Source: Bacteroidota bacterium
Lineage (GTDB): Bacteria; Bacteroidota; Bacteroidia; Chitinophagales; Chitinophagaceae
NCBI GenBank assembly: GCA_029778965.1
Contig: JAKPBL010000446.1
Location: 1 to 7,441 of the forward strand
Length of the DNA: 7,441 bases
Direction of reading: 5' to 3'
Below, piece after piece: positions 5,527 to 7,441 of the stretch. The position numbers and the translations under genes are program-made. The notes beneath the pieces are model-generated. The model was given only the letters and a program-made list of their open reading frames with translations. It was not told where the DNA came from and ran no database searches. The first letter of the stretch is position 1, and every line of letters starts with the position of its first letter.

Positions 5527-6693
5527 ATGATCTCCTTTCTCTCCAACTGGCGCCTGTGGTTAACGCTGATTGCCCTCAGTATCGTAACCGGCACCATCTT
5601 TTATTCGCGTTACCTGGCAGGCAAGATCGCCCGGGAAGAAAGGAACAAGGTAGAGCTATGGGTAGCGGCCAGCAAAGCGATATTCGACAACCCCGACCAG
5701 TCGCTCTTGCTGCCCAATATGATCCGGAACGACCAGACTTCGATTCCTATCATCGAGACCAACGAGCGCGACAGCATAGTGAGCTATATCAATCTCGACT
5801 CCATGCAGGCCGAAACCGACCGCGGCTTTTTGCCTGCAAAGCTGCGCGAATTCAAAAAAGCCAACGAGCCGCTGGTGATTGTGCTGAGCGAAGCGCCTTA
5901 TATGGCGAATAAATACTATTACGGCAATACACGCCTGCTGGCGGAAGTACGGTACTACCCGATCGTGCAGCTTTTTATCGTGGGACTATTACTGTTACTG
6001 CTGTTGCTGCTGCTTACCACGCAGCACCGGTCGGCGCAGAACCAGCTCTGGGCGGGGATGGCCAAAGAGACCGCGCACCAACTGGGCACCCCGCTTACCT
6101 CGCTGCAGGGTTGGGTGGAAATGTTGAAAAGCTCGGGGCAGGAAGAAACAATTACGCGTGAGCTCGAGAAAGATGTGGACCGGTTGCGGCTGGTGAGCGA
6201 CCGCTTCAGCAAGATCGGCAGCACGCCGCACCTGGAGCCGACCGACCTGGTGGCGCAGGTGGGCGCGGTGACCGATTACGTGAAAAGGCGCGCATCGCAG
6301 AAAGTGAGGTTTGAATTGCACGCCCCCCCCTCGCTGACGCTGCCCCTTTCGCCCACCCTGTTCGACTGGGTAATAGAAAACCTGCTGAAAAATGCGCTGG
6401 ATGCCATGGAGGGTATCGGCCAAATCACGATCGATATCAGGCAGCAGGGTGCGCGGGTGATCATAGACACCACCGATACCGGCAAGGGAATTTCAGCCGC
6501 CAATATCGCCCGGGTGTTCAATCCCGGCTTCACCACCAAAAAACGTGGCTGGGGACTGGGGCTGTCTCTCTCGCGCCGTATCATTGAGCAGTACCACGAT
6601 GGTTCGCTGACCGTAAAACATTCCGAGCCCGGCAAGGGCACGACCTTCCGCATCGAACTACCCGTCGGGTCGCACCCGTCGGGTGGCACCTGA
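5527..6693 (+). CDS. Membrane sensor histidine kinase (orphan)
   Basis: A 388-residue two-helix membrane histidine kinase. TM1 is at about 8-26 and TM2 at about 146-163 (a run of ten leucines), enclosing a ~120-residue, probably periplasmic, sensing region of no recognised family. No HAMP domain is seen. The H-box is MAKETAHQLGTPLTSLQGW with phospho-acceptor H184, the HQLGTP form rather than the common HELRTP. The ATPase domain has the N-box IENLLKNALDAM (283-294), G1 box DTGKGI (317-322), F-box region FNPGFTTKKR (331-340) and G2 box GWGLGLSLS (341-349). It autophosphorylates and passes phosphate to a response regulator, but none is encoded next to it. ATG 5527 directly precedes the first TM segment. 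The last ten codons (PVGSHPSGGT) are built from a 14-bp tandem repeat, so the C-terminal tail looks acquired. It is divergent from the glycosyltransferase. Confidence 0.93.
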   Translation: MISFLSNWRLWLTLIALSIVTGTIFYSRYLAGKIAREERNKVELWVAASKAIFDNPDQSLLLPNMIRNDQTSIPIIETNERDSIVSYINLDSMQAETDRGFLPAKLREFKKANEPLVIVLSEAPYMANKYYYGNTRLLAEVRYYPIVQLFIVGLLLLLLLLLLTTQHRSAQNQLWAGMAKETAHQLGTPLTSLQGWVEMLKSSGQEETITRELEKDVDRLRLVSDRFSKIGSTPHLEPTDLVAQVGAVTDYVKRRASQKVRFELHAPPSLTLPLSPTLFDWVIENLLKNALDAMEGIGQITIDIRQQGARVIIDTTDTGKGISAANIARVFNPGFTTKKRGWGLGLSLSRRIIEQYHDGSLTVKHSEPGKGTTFRIELPVGSHPSGGT

Positions 6694-6701
6694 CGGGTGA
6701 A
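6660..6701 (+). repeat. Three 14-bp palindromic tandem repeats across the kinase stop codon
   Basis: Three consecutive 14-bp units begin at 6660, 6674 and 6688: ACCCGTCGGGTCGC, ACCCGTCGGGTGGC and ACCTGACGGGTGAA. Each has a near-palindromic core ACC(C/T)G(T/A)CGGGT. The TGA stop codon of the histidine kinase falls in the third unit. Units 2 and 3 can also form a stem, CACCCGTC (6673-6680) with GACGGGTG (6692-6699), with an 11-nt loop; no T run follows, so it is not a classical terminator. Similar cores appear at 59-67 (CCCGTCGG) and 3049-3057 (CCTGTCAGG). Confidence 0.7.
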
Positions 6702-6707
6702 AATTTC

Positions 6708-6737
6708 TTGTGGGAAAAGTTGATTTCCTTACATTTG
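6708..6737 (+). promoter_or_regulatory. Consensus Bacteroidota promoter of tRNA-Leu(GAG)
   Basis: TTG at 6708-6710, a 19-bp spacer, then TACATTTG at 6730-6737, matching TTG-N19-TAnnTTTG exactly. The expected start is about 6744, some 9 nt before the tRNA 5' end. The spacing is identical to that of the tRNA-Gly promoter. Confidence 0.8.
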
Positions 6738-6752
6738 CCTCCCGCTTTCGGG

Positions 6753-6836
6753 GCCCAGGTGTTGAAACTGGTAGACAAGCCACCTTGAGGTGGTGGTGCT
6801 GGAAACGGCGTGCTGGTTCGAATCCAGTCCTGGGCA
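6753..6836 (+). tRNA. tRNA-Leu(GAG)
   Basis: An 84-nt type II tRNA. The acceptor stem GCCCAGG pairs with CCTGGGC, with A73. The D-arm carries TGGTAGACAAG; the anticodon stem CCACC/GGTGG encloses the 7-nt loop TTGAGGT with anticodon GAG (reads CUC/CUU). The variable arm TGCTGGAAACGGCG and the T-arm CTGGTTCGAATCCAG complete it. CCA is not encoded (next bases are CAA). It sits between its own promoter and terminator. Confidence 0.97.
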
Positions 6837-6837
6837 C

Positions 6838-6875
6838 AAAAAGCCTTGTAAATCAATAACTTACAAGGCTTTTTT
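6838..6875 (+). terminator. Intrinsic terminator of tRNA-Leu(GAG), potentially bidirectional
   Basis: GCCTTGTAA (6843-6851) pairs perfectly with TTACAAGGC (6861-6869) around a 9-nt loop, flanked by five A residues before and six T residues after (6870-6875). It begins 1 bp after the tRNA. Because of the A run, it can also act on the minus strand, where it overlaps the last codons of the kinase remnant. Confidence 0.9.
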
Positions 6876-7191
6876 CACACCCTTCACTGCCAGGGAGCTC
6901 TACCCAAAAGGTGGTCCCGTTTCCGACCTTACTCTCAAACCAAATATTTCCTCCATGTGCTTTTACGATCCCCATTCTTGTCGAATCGACATAATACTGA
7001 GGTTTTTGCTGGTGAAAAAGAGATGAGTCTATGCGATGAGCGTCTCTACAATAAGCATCCTTCAGTTGATACCAGGATTGCATCAGTATGCCCCTGTCCG
7101 TTTCGCGGCCTTTAACAGCCTTGAGACTATCTTCGCTCCGGTTGAGTATATCCGGTATGGAGAGAGGCCTGTTCTCATCTCCCCGACGCAA
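6853..7191 (-). pseudogene. Decayed histidine-kinase C-terminal remnant
   Basis: The open frame is 112 residues, but only the last ~40 are recognisable. GIVKAHGGNIWFESKVGNGTTFWVELP is the typical C-terminal end of a histidine-kinase ATPase domain (the helix after the G2 box, then the two final strands). Just before it, YYVDSTR resembles the F-box region (F-Y-R-V-D), but the G2 glycines (GLGL) that should lie between are missing, and the H, N and G1 boxes are absent. The first ~70 residues (7191 to about 6985) match nothing I recognise, and the frame start overlaps the 3' end of the CBS gene by 17 bp. The final codons are part of the tRNA-Leu terminator arm. I read this as the eroded end of a kinase gene rather than a working protein; an automatic annotation might still call it a hypothetical CDS. 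Confidence 0.6.
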
Positions 7192-7441
7192 AAAAACGTT
7201 TCATTCTTTTGCCATGCACCAGCAGCTTTAAACTATTCCTTCTTAAAGAAATAGGCGGGCGATTTCGCTGATGCTCACCAGCACCCATCTTATAGCTGGC
7301 TAAAATATTAGTGTAAGACAGTATGCCGACAATGTGCTGGCGCTCGCTTGACAATACCGGCAGCACATCGACATTTTCACTGGCCATAATTTCAATGGCC
7401 TGTCGCAGGCTGCTGACATTTTCGACAGAAAAAGGCTTGTG
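7175..7441 (-). CDS. C-terminal CBS domain of a probable ClC-type chloride channel (partial, 5' end off window)
   Basis: The frame is open from the window edge and gives the last 88 residues of a longer protein. HKPFSVENVSSLRQAIEIMASENVDVLPVLSS, followed by QHIVGILSYTNILASYK, is the second half of a CBS-domain pair: an SSLRQAIEIM helix, the DVLPVL strand, the IVGILSYTNIL strand-helix. After it comes a basic tail (PPISLRRNSLKLLVHGKRMKR) of a kind I associate with Bacteroidota ClC chloride channel/antiporter proteins that end in two CBS domains. CBS pairs usually bind adenine nucleotides and regulate the attached protein. The CBS call is firm; the ClC assignment is inferred from the tail and context, and another CBS-bearing membrane protein is possible. 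The N-terminal part lies beyond position 7441. Confidence 0.72.
   Translation of the reverse strand, partial: HKPFSVENVSSLRQAIEIMASENVDVLPVLSSERQHIVGILSYTNILASYKMGAGEHQRNRPPISLRRNSLKLLVHGKRMKRFFASGR

Noticed and set aside
5984..6015. CTG/TTG-rich run as a microsatellite repeat
   Set aside because: It encodes the leucine run of the second membrane helix with mixed codons; not a true repeat array.
5955..6689. Several minus-strand open frames under the histidine kinase
   Set aside because: Shadows of the kinase; Ser/Gln-rich stretches there are simply the complement of its leucine run and neighbouring codons.
6790..7026. Plus-strand open frame starting inside tRNA-Leu(GAG)
   Set aside because: It includes the tRNA and its terminator and is antisense to the kinase remnant.
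1..7441. CRISPR array, insertion sequence, prophage or defence system
   Set aside because: No regularly spaced repeats, transposase, integrase or known defence domains are visible on either strand.

Overview
The window reads as an ordinary chromosomal stretch from a member of the Bacteroidota, most likely a Chitinophagaceae-like organism. This rests on three signs: the protein types (secreted YD-repeat protein, exported Gfo/Idh/MocA oxidoreductase, histidine kinase with an HQLGTP-type H-box); several matches to the Bacteroidota -7 promoter consensus TAnnTTTG, two of them with a TTG exactly 19 bp upstream; and the absence of obvious Shine-Dalgarno sequences. The genus is inference.

Layout. 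Positions 101-928 (+) encode a secreted YD-repeat protein that converges, with a 2 bp gap, on an aldo/keto reductase (931-1917, -). The reductase is divergent, over 42 bp, from an exported Gfo/Idh/MocA oxidoreductase (1960-3035, +) that carries an apparent single-base deletion near 2440. That gene converges, with a 3 bp gap, on a VOC-GNAT two-domain protein (3039-3824, -). Next come two minus-strand tRNA genes, tRNA-Gly(GCC) and tRNA-Leu(UAA), each followed by a clear intrinsic terminator; tRNA-Gly has a textbook Bacteroidota promoter. A 71-residue single-span membrane protein (4201-4416, -) lies just downstream of a family 2 glycosyltransferase (4448-5464, -). The glycosyltransferase is divergent from a membrane sensor histidine kinase (5527-6693, +). 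The kinase is followed by tRNA-Leu(GAG) with its own promoter and terminator. The right end holds a decayed histidine-kinase tail (minus strand) and the C-terminal CBS portion of a protein that is probably a ClC-type chloride channel running off the window (minus strand).

How the genes relate. I see no dedicated multi-gene pathway. The genes are mostly single transcription units in alternating orientation; only the glycosyltransferase and the small membrane protein could be co-transcribed. The kinase has no response regulator beside it. I found no CRISPR array, transposase, prophage or defence system, and nothing that I would call a new biological system. The most useful observations are the frameshift that one base repairs, a glycosyltransferase start codon that lies inside its own predicted promoter, the paired tRNA promoters, a 14-bp palindromic repeat that has become the end of the kinase gene, and the kinase remnant beside tRNA-Leu.
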